64,000 nt of DNA from Marisa cornuarietis (Eukaryota; Mollusca; Gastropoda; Architaenioglossa; Ampullariidae). A model generated the notes under the pieces. The model had not been told where the DNA came from. It was given only the letters and a program-made list of their open reading frames with translations, and searched no databases. Each line of letters starts with the position of its first letter. Position 1 is the stretch's first letter. The translations under genes were made by a program, and so were the position numbers. Shown in pieces: positions 59,701 through 64,000 of this stretch. The DNA is taken from positions 3,474,501 to 3,538,500 of the forward strand of contig SMMW01000614.1 in NCBI GenBank assembly GCA_004794655.1, given 5' to 3'.

Positions 59701-60859
59701 AATGCATATGCACTTGACAAATGGTGAACTTTATTTTTCCCGAAGGGCAATTATAACCTAGGATAAAGTACCCCGACTGACAGATTCTCAGTATCATCTT
59801 ATCTTGACCTTTTTTTTTTTACTTATGCTGCTTGTCAGAAAGTGTGTCAACTACAAATTTTCTCTGCTCCAAAAACTCTTCAATTCCAGCATGCCAGTTT
59901 TTCATCAGTATTTCCAGTTGACTTATCAGATGATATATATGCACATTATTTATATATCTGAACTAAAAACTTTGACTGTTTTTGCTTTTCTTATCACATC
60001 AGACTTTGTCCACATGGACCAAACTTACCCCTTTGTCCTATTATCTCCTGTATCTTGTAAATATGTTGTTTACCGTTTCTTTTATTTTTGTTCTGTGTGT
60101 GTGTTTTTTTTTCATGTGCATTTGCACATGCATGTGTGCTTGTGAATGATCTTCCTTTTCTTTTAGCACTGTGTGCAAGCATACATTTGTTGCTTTCAAA
60201 TGTGCCTTGTGCTGATGATAAAGTGGGTGTGGCTATCAAAACATCTATTTTTTTCTTGTCCCTTGAAAAGATCAACTCACAACAGCTTTTATTCGGTGTC
60301 GTGAAAAAAATCTGATATTCTGCGAGATGTTTTAATATTTAACAGACTATTTATAAGTATTTACTATTTTCTAATAAAATATTCATGGAGTGCGATGATG
60401 CTTAGCCATTCGATGATTCACCCATTATACAACCACTTATACAGGAATTATATCAAAAATATCAGCAACCGTGAAAATTCATGTTATACAATTCAAGAAC
60501 ACAAAAAATATAAGACAAAACAAATGAAAGATCGATTACATAGATTCTTTCAACGATGTATACCATTCAGCTCTAAGGCGTATCATTTTGATCTCGGCTT
60601 TGGCTGATCCCACTGCAGCTAACTGCAGAGTTTGCTTAAATAGGATTCTCGCGAGCAGAAATTTATGTTATAACAAAGCATGTAACTATGTGCTATGACA
60701 GACTGTAAAAGTCTTTCCTAAGTGGAAATTCTTTAGATTCCAGGGTATTGGTTTACCGACCTGTTGCAGATCGTCATTCTCTGACAGCGAGTCCAAGTCA
60801 AACTTTTTCCGAAGTGATTTCCCAATATGTTTTGCAATTTTGCGTCCCTTGGACGACAT
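19075..60859 (-). CDS. F-BAR / RhoGAP protein, ARHGAP29/ARHGAP45/GMIP family (complete)
   Basis: Predicted GTPase-activating protein for Rho-family GTPases that binds membrane through an F-BAR domain. Twenty-eight coding exons sum to 4770 nt (1589 residues plus stop), every junction GT/AG and in phase: 60859-60761, 57537-57294, 53743-53600, 53093-53006, 51471-51341, 50347-50213, 47876-47767, 47319-47254, 46935-46855, 45351-45205, 44984-44907, 44724-44665, 43701-43562, 37317-37220, 37025-36816, 35770-35682, 35414-35283, 34370-34233, 34000-33944, 33589-33471, 32863-32783, 32460-32379, 31576-31483, 30936-30891, 30731-30581, 30344-30245, 28089-27943, 20777-19075. F-BAR is at residues 34-508, RhoGAP at about 650-843, then a 746-residue tail. 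Human relatives are about 1000-1260 residues; the excess here is the tail. The C1 domain usual between the two domains is not seen. An in-frame TAA six nt before the ATG supports the start. Which vertebrate paralogue is closest cannot be settled by eye. Confidence 0.92.
21037..23347 (+). mobile_element. 2.3 kb DNA transposon of an unnamed family, decayed
   Basis: The ends are diverged inverted repeats: both start CTGGTCAA when read inward. About 55-75 bp in, the left has GTGCTGAACACGAATATGAC and the right the same with two changes, followed on both sides by TTGGCTCT. Inside, on the plus strand, is a broken gene (21436 to about 23118). No clear target duplication was found at the ends. It is inserted antisense in intron 27. 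Confidence 0.65.
21436..23118 (+). pseudogene. Broken transposase-like gene of the unnamed element
   Basis: The frame begins MPQKCVNTVDNFCYICEEVT and has Cys pairs (CYIC, CCVIC) in its first 65 residues, suggesting a zinc-binding N-terminus. The frame shifts near 21700-21780 and continues with an acidic Ser-rich part, then TQEELNELVHDLDLSKN and ELLGSRLQQWNLL. After a shift near 22180 there are RLFVDSSKLNLKAVLLHNG, WHLCGDLKIHVVALL, KYMCFLCECDSRAR, and LLPRLHIKLGLMNFVKAM, with later stops. I recognise the pattern from multicopy proteins in other invertebrate genomes but cannot name the family. The Asp residues in FVDSS and CGDLK could be part of an RNase H-like catalytic core (inference). At least three frameshifts or stops make it inactive. 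Confidence 0.6.
23765..23859. repeat. 48-bp tandem duplication
   Basis: The unit starting AGCCAATG(G/A)TCATCTGAAT occurs twice in a row (23765 and 23813), with a few mismatches. Non-coding and intronic. Confidence 0.8.
24968..25013. repeat. Microsatellite (TA)n and (TG)n
   Basis: ATATATATATATA followed shortly by about 13 TG units. Simple sequence in intron 27. Confidence 0.9.
26782..26954. repeat. About 82-bp tandem duplication
   Basis: A unit beginning TGCCACACTATG(T/G)CT and including GTCAATCCAGGCCTGTGCC and CACATCTTGTTTGTGCC is present twice (26782 and 26863), with the second copy slightly longer. Non-coding. Confidence 0.8.
27943..31576 (-). CDS. Tail exons 23-27 of the Rho-GAP gene
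   Basis: Five exons (31576-31483, 30936-30891, 30731-30581, 30344-30245, 28089-27943) encode residues 844-1022, low-complexity and acidic/Ser/Pro-rich: PGDDFQLFPDQTPVEAMEDS, SSSIEPSPEKSP, LLSEDKILLVSEDEPTSMLE, and a striking acidic run in exon 27 (SLSDLDDDDDLPDSLLPDK). No domain is recognised. Each exon is supported by splice signals and exact phase, which is the main evidence. Exon 23 uses a weak donor (GTGTGC). Exon 27 would be missed by open-frame scanning because the antisense and alternate frames are longer. Confidence 0.8.
28090..30244 (-). other. Rho-GAP intron 26, 2.2 kb
   Basis: No exon was found. A retroposon-like 3' end is visible at about 29900-29945 (GAGCTACATAAATTC then TTATTATTATT). 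A short piece at 28748-28775 matches the dispersed motif described at 51000-51050. Confidence 0.5.
31690..32160 (+). repeat. Dispersed repeat family B, copy 1
   Basis: This shares ordered blocks with 45880-46740, including TGAGCTCTGATGG, GTAGGA(T/C)TG(T/G)AGAGACT, TGCTGTGAGACATGG, CATCAGCCTTT and CTGGGGT(G/A)AG. The reading is ungapped in neither copy. No coding potential was seen. Confidence 0.6.
32379..35414 (-). CDS. RhoGAP domain exons (17-22)
   Basis: Exons 35414-35283, 34370-34233, 34000-33944, 33589-33471, 32863-32783 and 32460-32379 encode residues 641-843. The domain opens FGVDFQEQVERYKSQVPPIM and CLAEIERRG, then GIYRVSGVKSKVESL, whose Arg (about residue 688) is the catalytic arginine finger. 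Next come NIISNVLKLYLRQ and LPEPLLTFRLYSDFI, the conserved LPEPL helix, then SNENQMSSSNLGIVFGPTLL, the usual NKMxxxNLAxVFGP-type segment. It closes QTRAVELLITNAE. All hallmark residues of an active GAP are present, so catalytic activity is likely. It most resembles the ARHGAP45/29 subfamily. Exon 17 has three possible in-frame AG acceptors within nine nt. Confidence 0.92.
34500..35170 (+). repeat. Dispersed repeat family C, copy 1
   Basis: It matches 55930-56830 in order: TTGCCTGTCTCACTCT, AGACCCAAG(C/G)ATCTTCT, a region ending near a poly-C tract (34742-34751), GGCCCAGATCTGTC and ACATACTGTCTGCATGC. The 154-codon open frame on the minus strand at 34541-35005 lies wholly inside the repeat and is not treated as a gene. 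The right end runs into a copy of the GTTTTATGC motif (35133-35170). Confidence 0.6.
35682..37317 (-). CDS. Linker exons 14-16 where a C1 domain is expected
   Basis: Exons 37317-37220, 37025-36816 and 35770-35682 encode residues 508-640. The first two are Ser/Gly-rich with likely phosphorylation sites (SPVSSPRR, SSKSRDSSPSSSPHDLL, SSQSLDELTEEDGE). Exon 16 gives an Arg/Met-rich helix (VQERRAQMRRNM) and an acidic-hydrophobic segment (EEALDLPGLL). In human ARHGAP29, ARHGAP45 and GMIP this interval carries a C1 domain with His and Cys zinc ligands. None of these three exons has that pattern, and I saw no C1-like frame in the introns on either side. The acceptor of exon 15 was placed at CATAG before ACAAG to satisfy phase. 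Exon 16 has two donors three nt apart. Confidence 0.8.
36010..36680 (+). mobile_element. Non-LTR retrotransposon fragment with RNase H remnant
   Basis: The frame at 36023-36298 contains IWGYTDGSATETSGRAGAGL and SNFEAKVKAIIHSA, the YTDGS and E-containing segments of retroelement RNase H. Downstream, in other frames, GNEETDGLAKQ and a Cys/His-type ending with EQSAEHIKTA can be read, as in I- or Jockey-related LINEs. Stops and shifts show it is dead. It lies antisense in Rho-GAP intron 15. Confidence 0.75.
39938..42999 (+). mobile_element. hAT transposon with perfect 8-bp target duplication
   Basis: The element 39946-42991 (3046 bp) is flanked by CCCTACTA at 39938-39945 and 42992-42999. Its terminal inverted repeats are CAGCGGTTCTCAACC and, at the right end, GGTTGAGAAACGCTG, a 14/15 match. 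Both ends carry G-rich GGGGGCGCG stretches just inside. An 8-bp duplication and CAG...CTG ends are diagnostic of hAT. It is nested inside the inverted-repeat element 38104-43495, so it is the younger insertion. Confidence 0.95.
40643..42528 (+). pseudogene. hAT transposase, ZBED5/SCAND3-like, broken
   Basis: The reading begins MDKFVRRK at 40643 and stops at 40670. It continues from the next frame with a BED-type zinc finger (CVVCLAVLAP...HLETRHAEF at about 40853-40932), then SLILPAAMDIVRTMIGE, the RNase H-fold Asp in LQLDEATDTAG, and CTDGAPAMAGKKQG. The C-terminal hAT dimerisation region has PFSTSYMCEQGFSALAAPKS and SKYRNRLDAEADLRIA. Shifts near 41090, 41590 and 41725 plus the early stop make it inactive, yet the sequence is otherwise well kept, indicating a recent insertion. 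It belongs with transposases that have been domesticated as ZBED5 and related genes, but this copy is an element gene. Confidence 0.88.
43562..57537 (-). CDS. F-BAR domain exons (2-13)
   Basis: Twelve exons encode residues 34-508. They read as a long helical domain: LAHDMKNFADNLTKLKILF early, then LDAGLDLALARAKVWSRY and YIEKKSQL, EVEYAKNLARITNSMQ, NEHDRMRKSVKEAWDKEVRK, REAVLKSDSEKFDKRKKLEE, and the closing YQMLSDSSKEYEPGSQYAEF. The pattern EYAKNLARI followed by a long basic/acidic coiled region is typical of F-BAR domains, which dimerise and bend membranes. Within the family this part was once called the ZPH region. Exon 4 ends only 25 bp from a transposon insertion, and exon 13 ends about 65 bp from the inverted-repeat element to its left. 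The acidic linker in exon 5 (GKEEEAGSAKQEQK) interrupts the helical region. Confidence 0.85.
45880..46740 (+). repeat. Dispersed repeat family B, copy 2, split by a SINE
   Basis: It matches 31690-32160. The left part (to about 46030) and the right part (from about 46452, CTTTGCTGTGAGACATGG) are separated by about 420 bp that contain the SINE copy at 46162-46440. Copy 1 has no such insert. Confidence 0.6.
46162..46440 (+). mobile_element. tRNA-derived SINE, older copy
   Basis: This has the same body as 10211-10485: a decayed tRNA-like head (GCTGAGTGATCAGAGCATTG), GTAATGGGTATCTGACTCCA, AGAGTTGGGGGAGGTAAAGC, TATAAAGCTGGCCCC, and ATGAACTTTACTTTC at the end. More diverged than the CAD-intron copy. 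Confidence 0.8.
48895..49736 (+). mobile_element. Tigger/pogo-like deletion derivative
   Basis: The element 48897-49734 (838 bp) begins CAGGTAGTAGTTGACTTAC and ends with the inverse (TTGATGACTACCTG), flanked by TA. Inside, at about 49185-49485, are pieces of the N-terminal DNA-binding half of a pogo/Tigger transposase: KPAKKERKAIDLDKQM, then GGKKVNVIACDMKLLHSTVN and QEAVKQFAPM in shifted frames, and ITKQQTGPIQEMEKLL. The catalytic DDE half is missing. Inactive; inside Rho-GAP intron 6. Confidence 0.82.
51000..51050 (-). repeat. Copy of a short dispersed motif
   Basis: On the minus strand it reads GTTGTGTTTTATGCCATGC then TGGCAACTAAGGCTATATCA. Related copies on the plus strand are at 31055-31106 and 35133-35170, with a partial one at 28748-28775. 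Probably part of a SINE or MITE common in this genome. Confidence 0.65.
52044..52981. mobile_element. Element with inverted arrays of tandem repeats at both ends
   Basis: The body 52052-52973 (922 bp) is flanked by a perfect 8-bp repeat GGTCATAC (52044-52051 and 52974-52981). The left end has seven copies of a 14-19 bp unit (ACACTTAATCCCCAG) up to about 52170. The right end has three copies of its complement (GGGGATTAAGTGTCT). Inside, a 43-bp segment containing AGTATCGCCTAGAGGGTAGA occurs twice (52590 and 52770). No coding frame. The right border is 25 bp from the exon 4 donor. Confidence 0.8.
53935..54507 (+). mobile_element. Non-LTR retrotransposon 3' end
   Basis: The frame 53944-54270 encodes the last part of a reverse transcriptase: IESILTFNMSVWFGVLS, VVKSASKIIGSPQRPLGDLY, and SHPLHRHFQMLPSGRRWK with KSAFAKSFLPTAIALLN. 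This is the C-terminal signature of Rex1/Babar-like LINEs (family call is from memory). It ends with an AATAAAG and TGTATTGTATTGTAT tail. A 5'-truncated copy. Confidence 0.78.
54508..55180. repeat. 82-bp unit present three times, with a LINE tail between copies 1 and 2
   Basis: The unit starting GATTCCAATCCTTTGAACTT is at 54508-54589 and 55024-55105 with only about two differences, and a third, more diverged copy begins at 55109. Between the first two lies (AAC)n and a LINE 3' end. Confidence 0.82.
54591..55022 (+). mobile_element. L2/CR1-like LINE 3' end
   Basis: After an AAC run (54591-54613), the sequence encodes KQWNSLPFHIRHLPTTESFK and SALKTHLFLEHYS, the C-terminus of many L2/CR1-type reverse transcriptases. 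It ends with GCGCTAAGAGCATGCTCTC, GCGCTATAAAAATCTTCAC and (ATT)n. The 3' end matches 56838-56925 in reverse. Confidence 0.75.
55276..55603. mobile_element. hAT-type MITE, 312 bp
   Basis: The body 55284-55595 starts CAGGTATGTCCAACCTATAG and ends AGGTTGGGAACCACTG, imperfect inverted repeats. The flanks GTCTAATG and ATCTAATA are an 8-bp duplication with two changes. The inner GGCCCGC and GGCCACATCCGGCC stretches are typical of hAT relatives. Non-coding. Confidence 0.75.
55930..56830 (+). repeat. Dispersed repeat family C, copy 2
   Basis: Blocks match 34500-35170 in the same order (TCGCCTGTCTCACTCT, GGAGACCCAAGGATCTTCTG, GGCCCAGGCCTGTCCATAAG, CACATACTGTCTGCATAC). About 230 bp longer in the middle than copy 1. 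No gene. Confidence 0.58.
56838..56925 (-). repeat. LINE 3'-end tail, same family as 54591-55022
   Basis: The reverse complement has GCGCTAAGAGCATGCTCTG, TGAGTGTGAATATGCGC and TATAAAAATCTTCA then (ATT)n, nearly the same as 54944-55022. Confidence 0.8.
57538..60760 (-). other. Rho-GAP intron 1, 3.2 kb
   Basis: The first intron holds a SINE-like unit at about 58279-58480 and otherwise unassigned AT-rich sequence. A 96-codon plus frame at 59183-59473 has no recognisable similarity or matching splice context. Confidence 0.5.
58279..58480 (+). mobile_element. Second type of tRNA-derived SINE
   Basis: GTCCCCTGTAGTGTAGTGG begins a box A-like head of the Val/Glu/His tRNA kind, with TCTGGATTCAGATCTTG as a weak box B. 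The body (GGACTGGCCCTCAGGG) differs from the SINE at 10211. The 3' end is uncertain. Confidence 0.5.
60761..60859 (-). CDS. Rho-GAP gene exon 1 (basic N-terminus)
   Basis: Thirty-three codons starting MSSKGRKIAKHIG and ending DDLQQ before GTCGGT. The context of the ATG is favourable (A at -3), with an in-frame TAA just upstream. The segment is rich in Lys/Arg, which may help membrane binding (inference). The next exon lies 3.2 kb away. Confidence 0.75.
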
Positions 60860-61141
60860 TCTTTAGCCTTCTCTGATTCGCATTTCATTTCAGAATGGTG
60901 TGCAAAACATCTACACTGGCAAATCAAAAGATTAAAACTTGTTCAAAAGTTAGTGTGTAAACTTGGCTCCAATCGCCCTACTTTCCGCCATCTTCCCAGA
61001 AACAACCATGTCACGTGACAGGTACGTCATCGCCATGCATCGTTTCATTGCCTAGCGTTTCGGCATCAAAAAGCCTCAGACACTTTGGAGTTGTGCTTTC
61101 AACAGCTGTTTTCATTACTTGTCCAAAACAAAACAGACCGT
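60860..61141. promoter_or_regulatory. Probable bidirectional promoter of the Rho-GAP gene
   Basis: Just upstream of the minus-strand ATG is AAGATGGCGG on the minus strand (plus 60985-60994), a YY1-type site often found at the start of transcripts. Next are a perfect palindrome GTCACGTGAC at 61010-61019 (E-box/CLEAR type) and a CRE-like half site CGTCA at 61025-61029. No TATA box is evident. The ATG inside the YY1 site would start a 13-codon upstream frame ending before the main ATG. The spacing to the plus-strand ATG at 61142 suggests divergent use. Confidence 0.55.
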
Positions 61142-61162
61142 ATGGAAGGAAAATACGTTCAG
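61142..61162 (+). CDS. Possible first coding exon of a divergent gene
   Basis: ATG followed by six codons (MEGKYVQ) and a CAG/GTATTT donor, 280 bp from the opposing start codon. No second exon could be identified in the rest of the window, and the start context is only moderate. This is a guess based on position and the donor. Confidence 0.25.
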
Positions 61163-61929
61163 GTATTTTTTAAGCTTACTTTTTTGTGAGGTTCGGTGAA
61201 GTGAGGTACAATAATCGCAACGCTAATTGTAAAAAGGTACTAAACTTAACGAAATAGGGGCCTATATATCTGCGTGAAAATCAGTTTCAGACTAAGTATA
61301 CATGGCTATAATCTTGACACGTCGGTTCATGCTCAGTTACTTTTTATCATATATCATGCGAATCATTATAATCAAAGTGGTATTTCATTAATTTTCTCCA
61401 TGATTTGAATAAATCATTTTATTCCATTGGCTTGACACGCTGCACGCTTTTTGTCAGAAGTATTTTAAACTAAGTTTAAGTAGTTTTTTAGCGCTTTTTC
61501 GGGATCGAAAATAATTGTGGCATGCGGTTAAAAGTTCCCAGTCAGTTCGTTAATGTGTCATTTGTGCTACATATTTATTTGTCAAACATTAACTCTTAGG
61601 CTAAACATTCATCAAGGCCGCAACGTGCGGCAAAATATCGAAATTCAACCTGATTGGAAGAAAGAGGACACACCTCCACAAACGACCTTCACCCCGCAAG
61701 GATATTCTAACTATAATTCAATTATTAGTACTGCTATTTAAAAAAAAGGAAATTATATTTCAAAATATCAAAGTGTTGCATTATCCATGTAGGTAAAAAT
61801 TATCCAAGATGCACTTATGAAATAAAAATGGGAGATGAGGTGCAAGTAATAATTAAAAGCTAAATTGTAATGAGAAAGGACTTTAATTATTTGAGGGTTA
61901 ATTTTGACTGATTTATTTTTTGATACATA
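61163..61929. other. Non-coding region downstream of the divergent promoter
   Basis: AT-rich. A short frame at 61553-61741 is preceded by an acceptor-like CTCTTAG at 61599-61601. In the phase needed by 61142-61162 it closes after 17 codons, so no exon is called. Confidence 0.35.
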
Positions 61930-62170
61930 TGTTCAAAGATTGTTTAAGTAAGGCAAATCAAGTGAGTGGCATTACTGGGAGAACTTTAAATTATTTGGAT
62001 GTCGAGAGACGTTTTTAAAATGTAGGCCTACAAAGCACTTTTAATTAATTTGCGCCCACATTTGGAACATGTCAGTGGAGTCCGATTTTAAAGTGGCAAT
62101 CGGTATTAGTACAAGAGAGTACAAAGACGTGCGACTAAATTAGTTTTAAAATGTAAAGATATGTCTTAGA
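61930..62170 (+). mobile_element. Very decayed LINE reverse-transcriptase fragment
   Basis: Short pieces in shifting frames resemble the thumb/C-terminal part of CR1/Jockey-type reverse transcriptase: GITGRTLNYLDVERRF, an H-L-E-H-like stretch, and KRVQRRATKLVLKCKD. Many stops. Confidence 0.45.
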
Positions 62171-63320
62171 CTGATAGTATACTCCACGCTATAGCGAAAA
62201 ACAATCCGGGGTGGGGGGGACCTCATTTAAATGTCAAGATTATTCACAGATGGGATGACATCGATATGCCTATATTTTTCTTACCACCACAAACGTTTCT
62301 AAAAATTCAGATAGAAAAGTACTCATCGGACATTGTTCTAAACGCAAATTTCACTTTTCACAAAGAGTTGCTGCAAATTAGAACTCACTGCGTGCCGACT
62401 AACCAAACACGCCAAATTTGAACAGCTTCAAGAACGCTATAGATAACAGCCCAAAAATTTTTTAGACCTATTATTTACAGTTTTGATGGTTAACATAATA
62501 TATTGTAATCTGCTTAAACTCATTCCCGGACAATATTCTAGCGAGGCTAAGAGGGGGAAGTTAAAAAAAAAAAAAAAGCCGTGAGGTCTGATAGCCAGAC
62601 CCATAGCTACTATTATACCTGTGATGGTCGTTTACGATATGCTTATAAAACGGCTCACATTCCTACGCAGTTTTTGTAGCTTGATTGGAACAGAACAGCA
62701 TAGGTGTACCTTTCACAACAACCAACAAAATATATTATTATCCTGCGAGCATTAACAAACTGATGTCACATCGATTAAGTTCTGTTGCATCAAAATCACG
62801 TACGCGGTTTAATTTTAAACTCTTGAAATTTTTAATGTTATTGGCAGGCATAAGCATCTGAACACACACACACACTACGCATATACATGCATGCGCAATG
62901 TGCGAACGCACGCACACACGTACGTACGTGTGGCGTCCTAAAACCGTTATAAGTTCCTGACCGATTTACCTAGTTAATGTAGCAGGTGGGACAAACTTAA
63001 GATACTCTTTCAGCGCCAGTGTATTCACGCAATATAATACCAGGACAACACAATATAATGTGACCAGGACAAGACAGCGATCCCATGAACATGAAAATTT
63101 ATGTCTTGTGGCTTCAGTGAAGTTTTATCTTCATGTGTTTACAGACACAAAATTATACCTCTATGAGTGTCGGTTTGAAGCAAAGCAGAAATATTATGAA
63201 GTCACTAGGTCTATATACTAATGAAATAGACAATATCTGTCACACACAGATAGGTACACCAATATACACACACATGCTTACAAAAAACGTCACTACACAA
63301 AAAACACACAGGCAGACACT
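62171..63320. other. No gene seen
   Basis: AT-rich sequence with AC-rich simple stretches near 62862-62932 (including ACGTACGTACGTG) and a poly-A run near 62563. No exon or further element was recognised. Confidence 0.5.
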
Positions 63321-63324
63321 AATC

Positions 63325-63960
63325 TGCTTAACAACCTTAAATTGAATATCACCACTGACATGATCCTCCGTAAACAACACCTGTACCTCCTACGGAAACT
63401 TAATTCTTTCTCTGTCAGCTCTGTCATCCTCACTCGGTTCTGTCAGTCCTTCATTGAAAGTCTTATCACTTTTTCTTTCATGTCCTGCTTCCACAACCTC
63501 TCCCTAGGGAACAGGAATAGTCTTGTCTCCCTTGTTAATATCTATTCTAAGATCACTGGAATCAGGTAGAGGGACTTGGCAGCTTTCAGTCATCAGCAAA
63601 TCCTTAAGAACGCATCCTGTATCCTCTCTATTTCTGATCATGTGTTGGCATGTGAGTTTTCACTCTTTGCGGTCTGGCTGTAGGTACGCGGTGCATGCAA
63701 AACCAATCATCATTGCAATTCATTCATTCCGCGTGCCATTTACCTGATTAACTCTACTGGGCATGATACTGTATTAACCTGAGGTGACCTAAGGTCATCA
63801 ATTGTATCTACTGTTGCTGGGAATTTGTGTGAGTGTATGTGCGAGAGAGAAATTATTCCAATATGTATGTATTATCGCTTCTATATTATGTATATACTGC
63901 TAGTATGAGTACTAACTGGAATTGCCCCTTGGGGTTAAATAAAGTTGTAACCCACAGCTC
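63325..63960 (+). mobile_element. Non-LTR retrotransposon 3' end, related to 53935-54507
   Basis: The frame 63342-63569 encodes RKQHLYLLRKLNSFSVSS, RFCQSFIESLITFSFMSCF and NSLVSLVNIYSKITGI. After a stop, pieces ending FIPRAIYLINST follow. The tail GGGGTTAAATAAAGTTG lies near 63936-63952. Broken and 5'-truncated, and more complete upstream than the copy at 53935. Confidence 0.72.
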
Positions 63961-64000
63961 ATTGATCATTGCTTCATTAACATTCTGAAACTTAAATAGT

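Noticed and set aside
61553..61741. Second exon of the divergent plus-strand gene
   Set aside because: The acceptor-like site gives a frame that stops after 17 codons when joined in phase to 61142-61162.

Overview
The window is animal nuclear DNA: spliced genes with GT/AG introns, AT-rich introns, and many short transposon remnants. The protein content (a metazoan CAD gene and an F-BAR/RhoGAP gene), the fragment of a secreted coiled-coil protein resembling mollusc C1q-domain proteins, and the tRNA-derived SINEs together suggest a mollusc, most likely a gastropod. That placement is inference, not proof.

Layout. (1) 1-206, minus strand: the 5' end of a small secreted coiled-coil protein gene, probably lying antisense inside a CAD intron. 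(2) 702-10891, plus strand: the last 17 coding exons of CAD (dihydroorotase, linker, aspartate transcarbamylase). I could phase every junction, giving 2217 coding nt including the stop. The linker contains two consecutive microexons of 28 and 11 nt that keep the frame only if both are used or both skipped. (3) About 11.3-19.07 kb: a convergent region of 3' UTR and non-coding sequence. (4) 60859-19075, minus strand: a complete 28-coding-exon gene of 1589 codons plus stop for an ARHGAP29/ARHGAP45/GMIP-type protein (F-BAR, then RhoGAP, then a very long Ser/Thr-rich tail ending in a possible PDZ ligand). The C1 zinc domain normally found between F-BAR and RhoGAP is not visible. (5) 60860-61141: a compact, probably bidirectional promoter with a perfect palindromic E-box and a YY1-like site, followed by a possible divergent first exon at 61142-61162. 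(6) 61.2-64 kb: decayed non-LTR retrotransposon sequence.

The introns of the Rho-GAP gene hold most of the unusual material. There is a 2.3 kb DNA transposon of a family I cannot name, and a hAT (3046 bp, perfect 8-bp target duplication) nested inside an older element with long inverted repeats. There is a Tigger/pogo deletion derivative, and a 922-bp element whose two ends are inverted arrays of a short tandem repeat and which sits 25 bp from a splice donor. SINEs, LINE 3' ends, a hAT MITE and several unnamed dispersed repeats are also present. CAD introns carry a piggyBac-like MITE and an intact-looking SINE.

The two main genes are functionally unrelated: CAD makes pyrimidines in the cytosol, and the F-BAR/RhoGAP protein switches off Rho-family GTPases at membranes. 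Their only visible relationship is convergent transcription. All coordinates were read by eye. Splice sites were accepted only where GT/AG signals, reading phase and family resemblance agreed.
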